Positions 24,660-32,607 of a stretch of DNA of 64,000 nucleotides are shown piece after piece. Position numbers and translations under genes: made by a program. Source of the DNA: Clostridiales bacterium (GTDB taxonomy: Bacteria > Bacillota > Clostridia > Lachnospirales > Bianqueaceae); assembly GCA_024689505.1 (NCBI GenBank), contig JAILDJ010000004.1, positions 22,368 to 86,367 on the forward strand. Reading direction: 5' to 3'. Below the pieces are notes generated by a model. The model ran no database searches and was not told where the DNA came from. It worked only from the letters and a program-made list of their open reading frames with translations. How positions within the stretch are numbered: the stretch's first letter is position 1; each line of letters opens with the position of its first letter.

Positions 24660-26426
24660 TCAACGGACTTTGGGCCCTTGCATGCCGCCCATGCCACCCA
24701 TCATGCCGCCTTGGCCATACAAGGCTTCTGTCATTTCGATCTCCACGGAGGTCTGGCCTATCGTCAGTGTATATGTCGAACCGACCTGGATCGCCGGATC
24801 ACTGAGTACAAGGGAAGAGAAATCTTTTTGCGGAGTATAGCTGAGGATCTCCTTGCCGGAACTATCAGTCAGGGTGATCGTGGTACCGGCACTGACAAGG
24901 CCGACATTGTATAGGATCGAACCCTGACCTTCCGCAGCGGAGAGGTTCAAGGCCATGCCGGAGGGTCCAACAGCGATCAGCTGGCCACCCGTGATCACAG
25001 CCTGACCGTCATAATCCAAGGCCGCATTTCCTTCGTTGACCGGTCCGTCTACGATCACAACACCTCCCGTAATGTACATAGAACCGTTGGAATCCAGTCC
25101 ATCTCCCGAAGCATCGACATACAGTGTACCGCCGGAGATCGTCAAAGTGGGAGAGCCGCTGCCGGCAGCATTGACACCGTCATCATCAGCATTCAAAGTC
25201 GTGTTGCCGCCCGCGATAGTGATCTTATAACCCTCCAGTCCTTCGTGGCAGGAAAGGATCTCGATCTCTCCATCCTGGATCGTCAGAGCCTGTTCCGCAT
25301 GCAGCGCATCGTCCCCGGCGGCGATCATGAAGGCACCGTTTTCTAAGGTCAGATCTCCATCCGTGTGCAGGGCGTCGTCCGCCGTGTTGATGCGGAACGT
25401 TCCGTTCTGGATCAGGATCCCTACGTCGGATTTGATCCCTTTCAGCGATGTCTCGTCGTCGGTGGAACCATTGTTTTTCTGGGTGCTGTTTTCATAGCCT
25501 CCGCCGCTCAGGATACTGAGGGCTCCATCCAGGATCGTCACCTGCCCGGAGGCATCGATGCCATCACCTGCCTCCGCGGACAGGTTGACGGTCCCACCGC
25601 TCATATAGAACCATCCTTGAGAAGCGTCATCTGTATTTTCGATCTGGATGGCGTCCTTGCCGCTGGTGATATCCAAAGTACCGGCCGCGATACGGACACT
25701 GTCGTTGACATCCAGTCCTTTGCCGGCGGCGGTGATCGAAAGGCTGCCTGCGGTGATCTTCAGATCGTCTTTGGCAGCGATCCCATGCCCGGTCTCGCAG
25801 GTAAGGGTAAGAGTGCCATCCCCGTTGATCGTTAGATCCTCTTTGGCATAGATGGCCGCGTCGATCTTGTCATCTGTAAACGTACCAGTGGATGAGAGGG
25901 TGTTGCCCGTGCCGGCGGCCAAAGTCAGGAAGACCTTGTCAGCGCTCTTGATGTACAAGGCAGCGCTGTTTTCACAGGTCACGGAAGCATTGTCCAGCAC
26001 CAGCTGGATCTTGGCGGTCTCGGTGGTATCGATGATGATCTGGCCGTTGGACAGGGTCCCGGACAGTACATAGGTACCTTCTTTGCTGATCAAAATGGTA
26101 TCCCCATCGATCTGCACACCGGCACCGTCCGCGGTAGAAGCACCATCGGATAAGGTGATGTGGGTGTCAGCTTCATAAGAGGCGTCTAGATCCCGTTCCG
26201 TGAAGTACTCGTCGGCCTGGGCGGATTCTGTATTCGCAGACACAGCTTCCGTGGTGCTTTCTTCCGATGCGTCTTCATTGGATGCCGGTTCCGTGGAGCT
26301 TTCTTCGGAGACGATCGCTTCAGGGGCTGCCTTGCTTTGATCCACGGTATTCGTGGCGGAAGAGCAGGCGGTGAAGATCGTACTGAGTAGTAAGAACATA
26401 GGGATCAATATCGAATAGAGTTTCAT
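24660..26426 (-). CDS. Lipoprotein with repetitive beta-structure, DUF4353-type carbohydrate-binding-like
   Basis: The 588-residue protein begins with a lipoprotein signal (lipobox FTAC, lipid Cys near 21) and an acidic Ser/Thr/Glu linker to about residue 75. The rest is built of short repeats of the type ITGGxVxIxxxxDGIxA, the pattern of a right-handed beta-helix, ending in a Met/Gly-rich tail (GGMMGGMGGMQ). Such proteins are annotated as carbohydrate-binding domain-containing (DUF4353) and recur beside VTC and DUF4956 genes. ATG 26426 is preceded by GAGGTG; a longer frame upstream overlaps the DUF4956 gene and is unlikely. It is the third gene of a minus-strand operon. The ligand is unknown. 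Confidence 0.82.
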   Translation of the reverse strand: MKLYSILIPMFLLLSTIFTACSSATNTVDQSKAAPEAIVSEESSTEPASNEDASEESTTEAVSANTESAQADEYFTERDLDASYEADTHITLSDGASTADGAGVQIDGDTILISKEGTYVLSGTLSNGQIIIDTTETAKIQLVLDNASVTCENSAALYIKSADKVFLTLAAGTGNTLSSTGTFTDDKIDAAIYAKEDLTINGDGTLTLTCETGHGIAAKDDLKITAGSLSITAAGKGLDVNDSVRIAAGTLDITSGKDAIQIENTDDASQGWFYMSGGTVNLSAEAGDGIDASGQVTILDGALSILSGGGYENSTQKNNGSTDDETSLKGIKSDVGILIQNGTFRINTADDALHTDGDLTLENGAFMIAAGDDALHAEQALTIQDGEIEILSCHEGLEGYKITIAGGNTTLNADDDGVNAAGSGSPTLTISGGTLYVDASGDGLDSNGSMYITGGVVIVDGPVNEGNAALDYDGQAVITGGQLIAVGPSGMALNLSAAEGQGSILYNVGLVSAGTTITLTDSSGKEILSYTPQKDFSSLVLSDPAIQVGSTYTLTIGQTSVEIEMTEALYGQGGMMGGMGGMQGPKVR

Positions 26427-26451
26427 AAAGTGCACCTCGTTTCTTTTTCTA

Positions 26452-27123
26452 TTATAAGTTTTCATCGGACTGCGGCCGAAGAGAGAGGCTGATCTCCAGA
26501 TTCCCGTTGCGCGTGCGGAGTTCGTCGATGAAGGATTTTTCCGTTCCGGGTTTCTGCAAAGTGATATCATACGTGAGTCGGTTGAGGCTTCCTAAGTTGG
26601 TGGTCTTGACCTGGCGCAGATGAGCTTCAGAGGTGAAGCGGTCGAACAGGTCATCGAACATACCATTGTATTCCAGGTCTTCCGGTACCAGGATGCTCAG
26701 CCGACGTTCCTGGACCGGTTCTTTGCGCGTCCCGAATCCAATCGCATTGTACACGATCATGACAAGGCAGATGATGAGGGTGAACAGGACGGCGAACCCG
26801 ATATATCCCATACCACAGGCCAGGCCGATCGCCATGGCCAGGAAGATAGCACCGATCTCACGGGCTGTGCCGGGTGCGGAGCGGAAGCGGACCAGAGAGA
26901 AGGTGCCTGCGACCGCTACACCGGCCCCCAGATTGCCGCTGACCATCATGATCACGACGCTGACCATGGCCGGCAGCAACGCCAGGGTCTGGGCGAAACT
27001 GCGGGTGTACTGGGAGCGGAACATGTAGATGAGAGCAACGATAGAGCCCAGAAGCAGGGCGGAGATAAGACAAACAGCAAAGATGGTCGGTGTCAGAGAG
27101 GAAGAAATGATGGAATCAAACAT
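26452..27123 (-). CDS. DUF4956 membrane protein
   Basis: The 223-residue protein has about four membrane helices in its first 130 residues (LISALLLGSIVALIYMF, then MVSVVIMMVSGNLG, IGAIFLAMAIGLACGMGYI and FTLIICLVMIVYNAI), followed by a soluble C-terminal domain of about 90 residues. The segment RFRSAPGTAREIGAIFLAMAIG is the conserved signature. It overlaps the VTC gene by 8 bases and ends 25 bases before the lipoprotein start. DUF4956 proteins almost always sit beside a VTC-domain protein, which argues for a joint membrane complex. No function has been shown to my knowledge. Confidence 0.85.
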   Translation of the reverse strand: MFDSIISSSLTPTIFAVCLISALLLGSIVALIYMFRSQYTRSFAQTLALLPAMVSVVIMMVSGNLGAGVAVAGTFSLVRFRSAPGTAREIGAIFLAMAIGLACGMGYIGFAVLFTLIICLVMIVYNAIGFGTRKEPVQERRLSILVPEDLEYNGMFDDLFDRFTSEAHLRQVKTTNLGSLNRLTYDITLQKPGTEKSFIDELRTRNGNLEISLSLRPQSDENL

Positions 27124-27874
27124 AGCATAAACCTCGGCTTTCTATAGGATATGTAGAGGGGATGGCGGACCGGTGTGTCCGGATGCCGGTCGTGTACACT
27201 GTTCCGTATTTGGAGAAGGAGACCTGGTGGATCTTCAGTTCGCTCAGTGTATGGCACAGCCAGAGTGGCATGGCGGAAGCGGCTTTGATCTCCAGAAGGG
27301 ACTGGCCTTCCTCCAGCAGCTGCCGGCCGGAAACCGCCTCCGTCAGAGAAAGATGATCGCGGGACCATAAGATGTTGCGGTCCAGGGTGATCCTTAAGTC
27401 CGGATCGACGTTGGAGAAATACGCGGTGCGGTCGTAACAAAGGCGGACCACAGGGATCAGATCTTTATAATACCGGCGGAAATACTCGATCTCCCGTCCG
27501 ATCTGACTTTGATCCGGCAATGATGTACCTTTTTGAAAGCAATCGTCTACCTGTGCTTCCGGCAGTTCGATGCGCCTTTTATATACAACGGAATCATACT
27601 TTTTCTTAAGTTCGACGAATACGGGTTGCTCCGGCCGGACTGGACCATAACTGCGGACGCGCAGTTTTTCTTTGTAGGCCGGCTTTTCCAAAGATCGACG
27701 GATCAGCCTGAAATCCGGTGTATCATAATAGATGTTGCAGATCGTGCTCTCACCGTGCGGATCCGGGATCGTATGATCCATAAGGATCTTTGTCAGAGCA
27801 GTGCGCTGTGCTTCATTGATCAGGTATTTGACCTCGTGCCGTTGAAAAACGGCAGGTGTTTGGATCTCTGCCAT
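27116..27874 (-). CDS. VTC-domain (polyphosphate polymerase-like) protein
   Basis: The 252-residue protein is a stand-alone VTC domain, related to the catalytic tunnel domain of yeast Vtc4. Conserved elements seen are RHEVKYLI, IYYDTPDF, KEKLRVRSYG, VFVELKKKYDSVVYKRR, the LLEIKAAS segment and the C-terminal SFSKYGTVY. The basic residues in KEKLRVR and YKRR line the phosphate tunnel in characterised members. ATG 27874 is preceded by AAGGAGG; an upstream in-frame start at 27907 lacks a site. It is the first gene of the operon with DUF4956 and the beta-helix lipoprotein. Polyphosphate synthesis is plausible but other phosphate chemistry is possible. Confidence 0.87.
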   Translation of the reverse strand: MAEIQTPAVFQRHEVKYLINEAQRTALTKILMDHTIPDPHGESTICNIYYDTPDFRLIRRSLEKPAYKEKLRVRSYGPVRPEQPVFVELKKKYDSVVYKRRIELPEAQVDDCFQKGTSLPDQSQIGREIEYFRRYYKDLIPVVRLCYDRTAYFSNVDPDLRITLDRNILWSRDHLSLTEAVSGRQLLEEGQSLLEIKAASAMPLWLCHTLSELKIHQVSFSKYGTVYTTGIRTHRSAIPSTYPIESRGLCYV

Positions 27875-27973
27875 GGCGGCACCTCCTTTTCTCTTTGTAT
27901 GAGACAAGTGTAACGTCCAAAAATGTCAAAAGTTTGAATGCGACGCAAAGAAAATGTGGATACGGTAAAGGAA

Positions 27974-27993
27974 TTGTAAACAACACATTACAA
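27974..27993. promoter_or_regulatory. Inverted repeat TTGTAA-N8-TTACAA, possible operator
   Basis: TTGTAA at 27974-27979 and TTACAA at 27988-27993 form a 6-bp inverted repeat with an 8-base centre, ending 4 bases before the -35 element of the GntR gene promoter. Its position fits a regulator-binding site, perhaps for autoregulation. Confidence 0.45.
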
Positions 27994-27997
27994 CTGT

Positions 27998-28026
27998 TTG
28001 ACAACGACTGGTAAGGAGATTATAAT
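27998..28026 (+). promoter_or_regulatory. Perfect consensus promoter of the GntR gene
   Basis: TTGACA at 27998-28003 and TATAAT at 28021-28026, spaced 17 bases: the exact sigma-A consensus. Such a strong promoter suggests the gene is held down by a repressor. Confidence 0.9.
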
Positions 28027-28070
28027 GAACGCAGCATTGAATACATGGATACAATAGAACGGAAAGAACG

Positions 28071-28733
28071 ATGGAAACAAAGGAAACAGCCCGAAGCATC
28101 AACTTGACAGAACGGGTCTATCAAGAACTGCGTGAAAATATCCTCTCCGGCAAATATAAGGAAGGCGAAGCGCTTACAGAACTCGGTATCGCGAAAACAT
28201 TGGACGTCAGCCGAACGCCGGTACGCGAAGCGCTGCACCAGTTGGAGCAGGAAGAATTGGTCGAACTGCGGCCGAACCGTGGCGCGATCGTCAAAGGGAT
28301 CACGATCGACGATATCCGCGATATCTACGAGATCCGGTCTTTGATCGAAGGCCTTGCAGCTGCCCGTGTGGCAGAGCAGGCAACGGCAGAGGAGCTGGAT
28401 CAGCTGGAAGAGACGTTGGATCTGACGCAGTTTTACTTGGAACGTGAGAACTACGAAAAACTGGAGTCCATGGATGGGCGTTTCCACCAGCAGTTGTATG
28501 AGTTGTGCCGCAGCCGCATGCTGCGCCGTATTCTGAAAGATCTTCATAATTATGTGGGACAGTCCCGTGGCGCTTCTTTAAAGACCGAAGGACGGGCGCA
28601 GGAATCCATCAAGGAACATCGCAGAGTATTGGAAGCCATGCGGGCCCATGACCCGGAGCTGGCCAAGGAGCGTATGACGGAGCATGTGCTCAATACCCGG
28701 GCGAACCTTCAGAGGATCTACCAGGACCAGTGA
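28071..28733 (+). CDS. GntR-family regulator with FCD domain
   Basis: The 220-residue protein has an N-terminal winged HTH of GntR type (residues about 10-75: ILSGKYKEGEALTELGIAKTLDVSRTPVREALHQL) and a C-terminal FCD helical ligand domain, as in FadR. Such proteins are repressors released by a small acid or sugar derivative. Its promoter is the perfect consensus and an inverted repeat lies just upstream, so self-repression is possible. A GGAAAG ribosome site precedes the ATG. Neighbours do not clearly show the ligand; the sugar-isomerase-like gene near 31 kb is one candidate target. Confidence 0.9.
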   Translation: METKETARSINLTERVYQELRENILSGKYKEGEALTELGIAKTLDVSRTPVREALHQLEQEELVELRPNRGAIVKGITIDDIRDIYEIRSLIEGLAAARVAEQATAEELDQLEETLDLTQFYLERENYEKLESMDGRFHQQLYELCRSRMLRRILKDLHNYVGQSRGASLKTEGRAQESIKEHRRVLEAMRAHDPELAKERMTEHVLNTRANLQRIYQDQ

Positions 28734-28757
28734 TCTAACTCGGTATATAAACAGAAA

Positions 28758-28796
28758 AAAGTGGCATCGGAAGTGTGTTCTGATGCCACTTTTGGT
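28758..28796. terminator. Bidirectional terminator between gntR and ung
   Basis: AAAGTGGCATC at 28758-28768 and GATGCCACTTT at 28782-28792 give an 11-bp stem flanked by A bases on the left and T bases on the right. It can serve both the GntR gene and the convergent ung-amidohydrolase transcript. Confidence 0.75.
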
Positions 28797-28807
28797 ATGA
28801 TCCAGGA

Positions 28808-29485
28808 TCAGATGTTTTCGATCTGCCAGTCGATAGGCGTCTTGCCGATTTGCTCGAGCATTGCGTTGGCTTTGGAGAAATGACGGCATCCGAAGAAGCC
28901 GTTGTAGGCGGACAGTGGGCTTGGATGCGCGGCTTCCAGGATGAAATGCCGCGGATTTGTGATCAATTTGATCTTATCCCGCGCATAACGGCCCCACAGC
29001 ATGAAGATCACCGGATCCTCCCGATCGTTCAGAAGCGAGATGATATGATCGGTGAAAGTCTCCCAGCCTTTGCCCCTATGGGATCCGGCCTGGCCGGCCC
29101 TCACTGTCAGCACGCTGTTGAGCATCAGGACGCCTTGGTCGGCCCATTTCTTCAAATATCCATTATTAGGGATATAGCAGCCCAGATCGCTTTGGAGCTC
29201 CTTGAAGATGTTGACCAAAGAGGGAGGAGCTTCTACGCCAGGCCGCACGGAGAAACTGTATCCATGGGCTTGACCAGGTCCGTGATAGGGATCCTGTCCC
29301 AGGATCACGACCTTGACGTCTTTATAGGCGGTCCCATGCAGACATCCGAAAATATCATACATATTCGGATAGACCGTCTGGGTTTTATACTCTTTGGCTA
29401 GAAAAGCGCGCAGTTCTTTATAATATGGTTTCGCGAATTCAGGGTCCAGAAGCGTCTGCCAATCGTTTTCAAATATCGCCGCCAT
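28808..29485 (-). CDS. ung: Uracil-DNA glycosylase
   Basis: The 225-residue enzyme removes uracil from DNA. The catalytic water-activating loop [13 protein letters not shown] and the C-terminal [13 protein letters not shown] motif are both present, as are the standard length and the [12 protein letters not shown] segment. ATG 29485 has GGAGG 8 bases before it; a longer frame starting at 29524 lies inside the upstream amidohydrolase gene. The amidohydrolase ends at 29469, so the two reading frames overlap by 17 bases and are probably translated from one message. Confidence 0.95.
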   Translation of the reverse strand: MAAIFENDWQTLLDPEFAKPYYKELRAFLAKEYKTQTVYPNMYDIFGCLHGTAYKDVKVVILGQDPYHGPGQAHGYSFSVRPGVEAPPSLVNIFKELQSDLGCYIPNNGYLKKWADQGVLMLNSVLTVRAGQAGSHRGKGWETFTDHIISLLNDREDPVIFMLWGRYARDKIKLITNPRHFILEAAHPSPLSAYNGFFGCRHFSKANAMLEQIGKTPIDWQIENI

Positions 29486-30716
29486 GGGGCTCCTCCGCTT
29501 TTGTGACGGTCTTCTGGCTGTCAAAGCCCCGGATCGGTTCCGGAAGGGTTTCTTCTTCGGACAGAGTGGAGTAGACGATCTCGCCGCGGATCAGGGTCAT
29601 GACAGGTTCTGCCTGCATATCCTCGATCGGGTCGCCTTTCCAAATCGCAAGGTCGGCCTGTTTACCGGTTCGGATGCTGCCCAGGATCTCATCGAGCCCA
29701 AGGATCGTCGCGGCGTTGATCGTGATCGCGGCACGTGCTTCTTCTGTAGGAAGACCGGCTTTGGCGGCCAGGGCGGCACACAGCGGCAACTGGCAGCAGG
29801 GGATCACAGGATGATCCGTCATGATGGCAACATGCAGCCCGGCCTTGTAGAGGGCAGCAGGGGTCTCGAACGTTTTATTGGTCAGCTCGAATTTGGAGCG
29901 GCTGCCGAAGGAGGGACCGATGATGGCCCGGACCTGTTCCTTCGCAAGCGCGTCGGCGATCAGGTGGCCTTCTGTGCAATGATCCAGTGTGATATCCAGA
30001 TCATATTCCTTCGCGATGCGCAGCGCGGTGAAAATATCATCTGCACGATGTGCATGTGCTTTCAGAGGGATCTCACGGTCCAGGACCGGCAGCAGCGGTT
30101 CCATCTGGAAGTCGATGGCGAAATCCGGATCCGCACCGTGGGCCTTCTTTTTGGCCTGATAATTCCGTGCTTTATTCAGTGTTTCGCGCAGGACCGCGGC
30201 CGTGCCCATACGGGTCATCGGCATACGGCTCTTACTGTTATAGACCCGTTTGGGGTTTTCGCCAAAAGCGATCTTCATGGCCAGCGGGGCTTTGATGATC
30301 ATATCATCGACCCGGCATCCGGCGGTACTGAGGGCGGCGAACTGGCCTCCCACGACGTTGGCAGAACCGGGACCCGTCGCGACGGTGGTGACGCCATGTT
30401 CCCTGGCCTCCCGTACCGCGATGTCCATCGGGTTGAAACCATCGATCGCCCGCATCTGCGGTGTGACAGGGTCGGTCATCTCGTTGATGTCATTGCCTTC
30501 GAAGCCGATGCCTTCTTCGCCCATACCCAGGTGACAGTGCGCATCGATGAAGCCGGGATAGATGTTGTACCCGGTGAGGTCCGCCGTCTGCCAGGCAGGC
30601 TCGGTCTCGATATGAGGGGCGACCTGAAGGATCGTGCCTTCCGAGATCAATATATCGCCAACGAAAGGTTCATCTCCTTCCATCGTAAAGATCTTGCCAT
30701 TTTGCAAAAGCAGCAT
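29469..30716 (-). CDS. Amidohydrolase (imidazolonepropionase-like metal hydrolase)
   Basis: This 415-residue protein is a metal-dependent hydrolase of the amidohydrolase superfamily. [11 protein letters not shown] carries the HxH metal site near residue 60, further ligands are expected at KAHAHRADD and LDHCTEGH, and MTDHPV contains the late Asp. The N-terminal NGKIFTMEG and the C-terminal [15 protein letters not shown] are the usual small beta domain. The specific substrate is unknown; related proteins act on cyclic amides. ATG 30716 is preceded by AGAAGGTG; ATG 30737 in frame is an alternative. It is followed by ung with a 17-base overlap. Confidence 0.87.
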   Translation of the reverse strand: MLLLQNGKIFTMEGDEPFVGDILISEGTILQVAPHIETEPAWQTADLTGYNIYPGFIDAHCHLGMGEEGIGFEGNDINEMTDPVTPQMRAIDGFNPMDIAVREAREHGVTTVATGPGSANVVGGQFAALSTAGCRVDDMIIKAPLAMKIAFGENPKRVYNSKSRMPMTRMGTAAVLRETLNKARNYQAKKKAHGADPDFAIDFQMEPLLPVLDREIPLKAHAHRADDIFTALRIAKEYDLDITLDHCTEGHLIADALAKEQVRAIIGPSFGSRSKFELTNKTFETPAALYKAGLHVAIMTDHPVIPCCQLPLCAALAAKAGLPTEEARAAITINAATILGLDEILGSIRTGKQADLAIWKGDPIEDMQAEPVMTLIRGEIVYSTLSEEETLPEPIRGFDSQKTVTKAEEPHGGDI

Positions 30717-30771
30717 ATGTGCACCTTCTTTCTGCATTTGTTTGGCAAAAGTATACCACGCGGCCGGGCCC

Positions 30772-30800
30772 TTGACAATTAAAAAAGCATTCGATATAGT
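30772..30800 (+). promoter_or_regulatory. Promoter of the sugar-isomerase-like gene
   Basis: TTGACA at 30772-30777 and TATAGT at 30795-30800 are 17 bases apart, pointing right between divergent genes. Confidence 0.85.
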
Positions 30801-30854
30801 ACAGATGTATCATTCTGTGATTCAAAGGATTTCCAACCAAGGAGGGACCGGAAC

Positions 30855-31736
30855 ATGAAACAGATCCATATCGGGACCTGCATCCCGGGAACGCAGGCGG
30901 AGGCCTGGCTGCCCCATATGGTACAGGCCGGCTTTGAATGTGCCGCCATCAATTTCCATATGTCGCTGGAAGGCACCGATCTGAAAGAGCAGGCGGCTCG
31001 TGTGCGTGATCTTCTAGACGGCACAGGCGTCTATGTGTCTACGTTGGGATATTATTGTAATCCCTTGATGTATGAAGAGCATAAGGAGACGTTGAAGTAC
31101 GTGATACGTTCGGCGGCGGCATATGGTGCTGCAAACGTTGGGACTTTTGCCGGAGCGTTTGAAGGAGAGTCTGTGGACGCGGCCATGCCGAAATTCAAAG
31201 AGGTATTTACAGAGCTTGCGGCCGTGGCGGAAGATGAAGGCGTGCGTCTTGTCATCGAAAACTGCCCCATGGGCGGTACCTGGCGGCACACCACGTGCAA
31301 CATCGGATTCAATCCGAAAGCATGGGAGCAGATGTTCGATCTGGTGCCTTCTGAAGCGCTGGGTCTGGAGTGGGAACCCGGCCATCAGCAGATCCAATTG
31401 ATCGATCCGATCGCGCAGCTGCGTGAATGGGCGCCGAAGATCTATCATATGCATGGAAAAGATGCCAGTGTCGACATGGATGCCGTGCGCCGTTATGGCG
31501 TTTTTGGAGCAGTCGAATTCGCACCGCAGCGTACCCCTGGCTTTGGTGACCTGAACTGGAGAGATATCTTCTCCATCTTGAGAGAGAATGGGTATGAGGG
31601 CGACGTCTGCGTGGAAGGATATCATGATCCGATCTATCGTGGAGACTGGGAGATGACGGCGCAGCTGCACGCGCTTCAGTACCTGAAGTGGGCACGCGGC
31701 GGAGAGTTCGTACCGAATCCCTGGGATCAGAAGTAA
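30855..31736 (+). CDS. Sugar phosphate isomerase/epimerase-like TIM-barrel protein
   Basis: The 293-residue protein is of the xylose-isomerase-like TIM-barrel family. Metal-ligand candidates are Glu in VIENCPMG, Asp/Glu in GLEWEPGH, His in HMHGKDAS and Glu in CVEGYHD. Such proteins act on sugars, inositols or hydroxy-acids; the exact substrate cannot be inferred. GGAGGG precedes the ATG by 7 bases. It has its own strong promoter and terminator, so it is a single-gene unit. Confidence 0.87.
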   Translation: MKQIHIGTCIPGTQAEAWLPHMVQAGFECAAINFHMSLEGTDLKEQAARVRDLLDGTGVYVSTLGYYCNPLMYEEHKETLKYVIRSAAAYGAANVGTFAGAFEGESVDAAMPKFKEVFTELAAVAEDEGVRLVIENCPMGGTWRHTTCNIGFNPKAWEQMFDLVPSEALGLEWEPGHQQIQLIDPIAQLREWAPKIYHMHGKDASVDMDAVRRYGVFGAVEFAPQRTPGFGDLNWRDIFSILRENGYEGDVCVEGYHDPIYRGDWEMTAQLHALQYLKWARGGEFVPNPWDQK

Positions 31737-31751
31737 CAAAGCAGTCAGAAC

Positions 31752-31793
31752 AAGTCAGCCTTGCCTTCGGAAACGGACGGGGCTGATTTTTTT
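31752..31793 (+). terminator. Terminator after the isomerase-like gene
   Basis: AAGTCAGCC at 31752-31760 pairs with GGCTGATTT at 31781-31789, followed by a run of T. Confidence 0.85.
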
Positions 31794-31810
31794 GTGCAAT
31801 CGTGGATGCG

Positions 31811-31839
31811 TTGACGAAAATGTTTTTTTACATTATAAT
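31811..31839 (+). promoter_or_regulatory. Promoter of the CCG-type protein gene
   Basis: TTGACG at 31811-31816 and a perfect TATAAT at 31834-31839, spaced 17 bases. Confidence 0.85.
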
Positions 31840-31881
31840 GATCATGATATATTATTGTGGTTGTTTTGAAGGAGTTTTTTC

Positions 31882-32547
31882 ATGGCTACAGCAAAAGAAG
31901 TAAAGTATTTGTATTTCCCTTCTTGTAACTTTACTCGATTGTTCCCTGACGTTTCCGAGAAACTCAAGAGCTTCCTTGCATCGCGGGGCGTAGAGATCGC
32001 AGGTTGCTGCAGGAAAAGCTATGATCGCCTCCCGGAAGATATCGTACCGCTGACGATCTGTCAGACCTGTGCGATCATTATCGGAGAGAACAATCCCGAG
32101 CAGCCGCCGGTCAGCATCTTTGAATATCTGGACGCGCTTTCGGATCTGGACCTGCCGGATCATACAGGGGAGAGGATCGTGCTGCAGGATTGTTTCCGGG
32201 CCAGGACACATATGGCAGAGAAGAAGGCTGTGCGCAGTCTGCTGCAGAAGATGGGTTTCGTCATAGAAGACGCACCGGATCAGGAGGGTTTCGACGGCCG
32301 GTTCCTCATGCGTCCGATGATGCCGGGCAATCTCAAACTGGCACCGAAAACATTCAGCATTCTGGAAACATATGCGGATCCTTGTGCTCCAGAGGAAGGA
32401 CTGCGCCGGCTGCAGGCCTATGCTTCCGGAATCGGGCAGGATGCGGTGGTCAGCTATTGCAGTGCTTGCTGGCAGGGATTACGGGAAGGGCTTCCGGAAA
32501 GTGCCCGGTGCCTGCATATCGCCCAACTCTTGACAGAGCACATGTAA
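31882..32547 (+). CDS. Cysteine-rich protein with CCG-like domains
   Basis: The 221-residue protein carries the cysteine pattern of CCG domains (as in HdrB, GlpC and LutA). In the first half Cys15 (FPSCNF), Cys42-Cys43 (GCCRK) and Cys60/Cys63 (CQTC) fit the C-x(n)-CC-x(n)-CxxC motif. In the second half Cys104 (QDCFRAR) and a late CSAC pair remain, but the double cysteine is absent. Such domains bind unusual iron-sulfur clusters and act in electron transfer. The protein is shorter than typical two-domain members and no dehydrogenase is adjacent. A GAAGGAG ribosome site precedes the ATG. The partner is unknown. Confidence 0.72.
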   Translation: MATAKEVKYLYFPSCNFTRLFPDVSEKLKSFLASRGVEIAGCCRKSYDRLPEDIVPLTICQTCAIIIGENNPEQPPVSIFEYLDALSDLDLPDHTGERIVLQDCFRARTHMAEKKAVRSLLQKMGFVIEDAPDQEGFDGRFLMRPMMPGNLKLAPKTFSILETYADPCAPEEGLRRLQAYASGIGQDAVVSYCSACWQGLREGLPESARCLHIAQLLTEHM

Positions 32548-32560
32548 AAACGGATATACT
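32530..32560 (+). promoter_or_regulatory. Possible promoter of the transglutaminase-like lipoprotein gene
   Basis: TTGACA at 32530-32535 and TATACT at 32555-32560 are separated by 19 bases, longer than ideal. The -35 lies within the end of the CCG-type gene. Confidence 0.5.
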
Positions 32561-32607
32561 CCCACTATGGTCGGGAATATCATAAATACAAATTTAGGAG
32601 GAGACCA

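Noticed and set aside
24413-24914. Plus-strand frames in the gap between the XRE gene and the beta-helix lipoprotein
   Set aside because: They extend into the opposite strand of supported genes, have no ribosome site and no recognisable domain.
28025-28057. A possible ten-codon leader peptide before gntR, after an AAGGAG
   Set aside because: The AAGGAG and the ATG overlap the -10 element of the perfect promoter, so the message would start downstream of them.
29484-30782. 432-codon plus-strand frame opposite the amidohydrolase
   Set aside because: The minus-strand gene has clear metal-ligand motifs; the plus frame has no domain or ribosome site.
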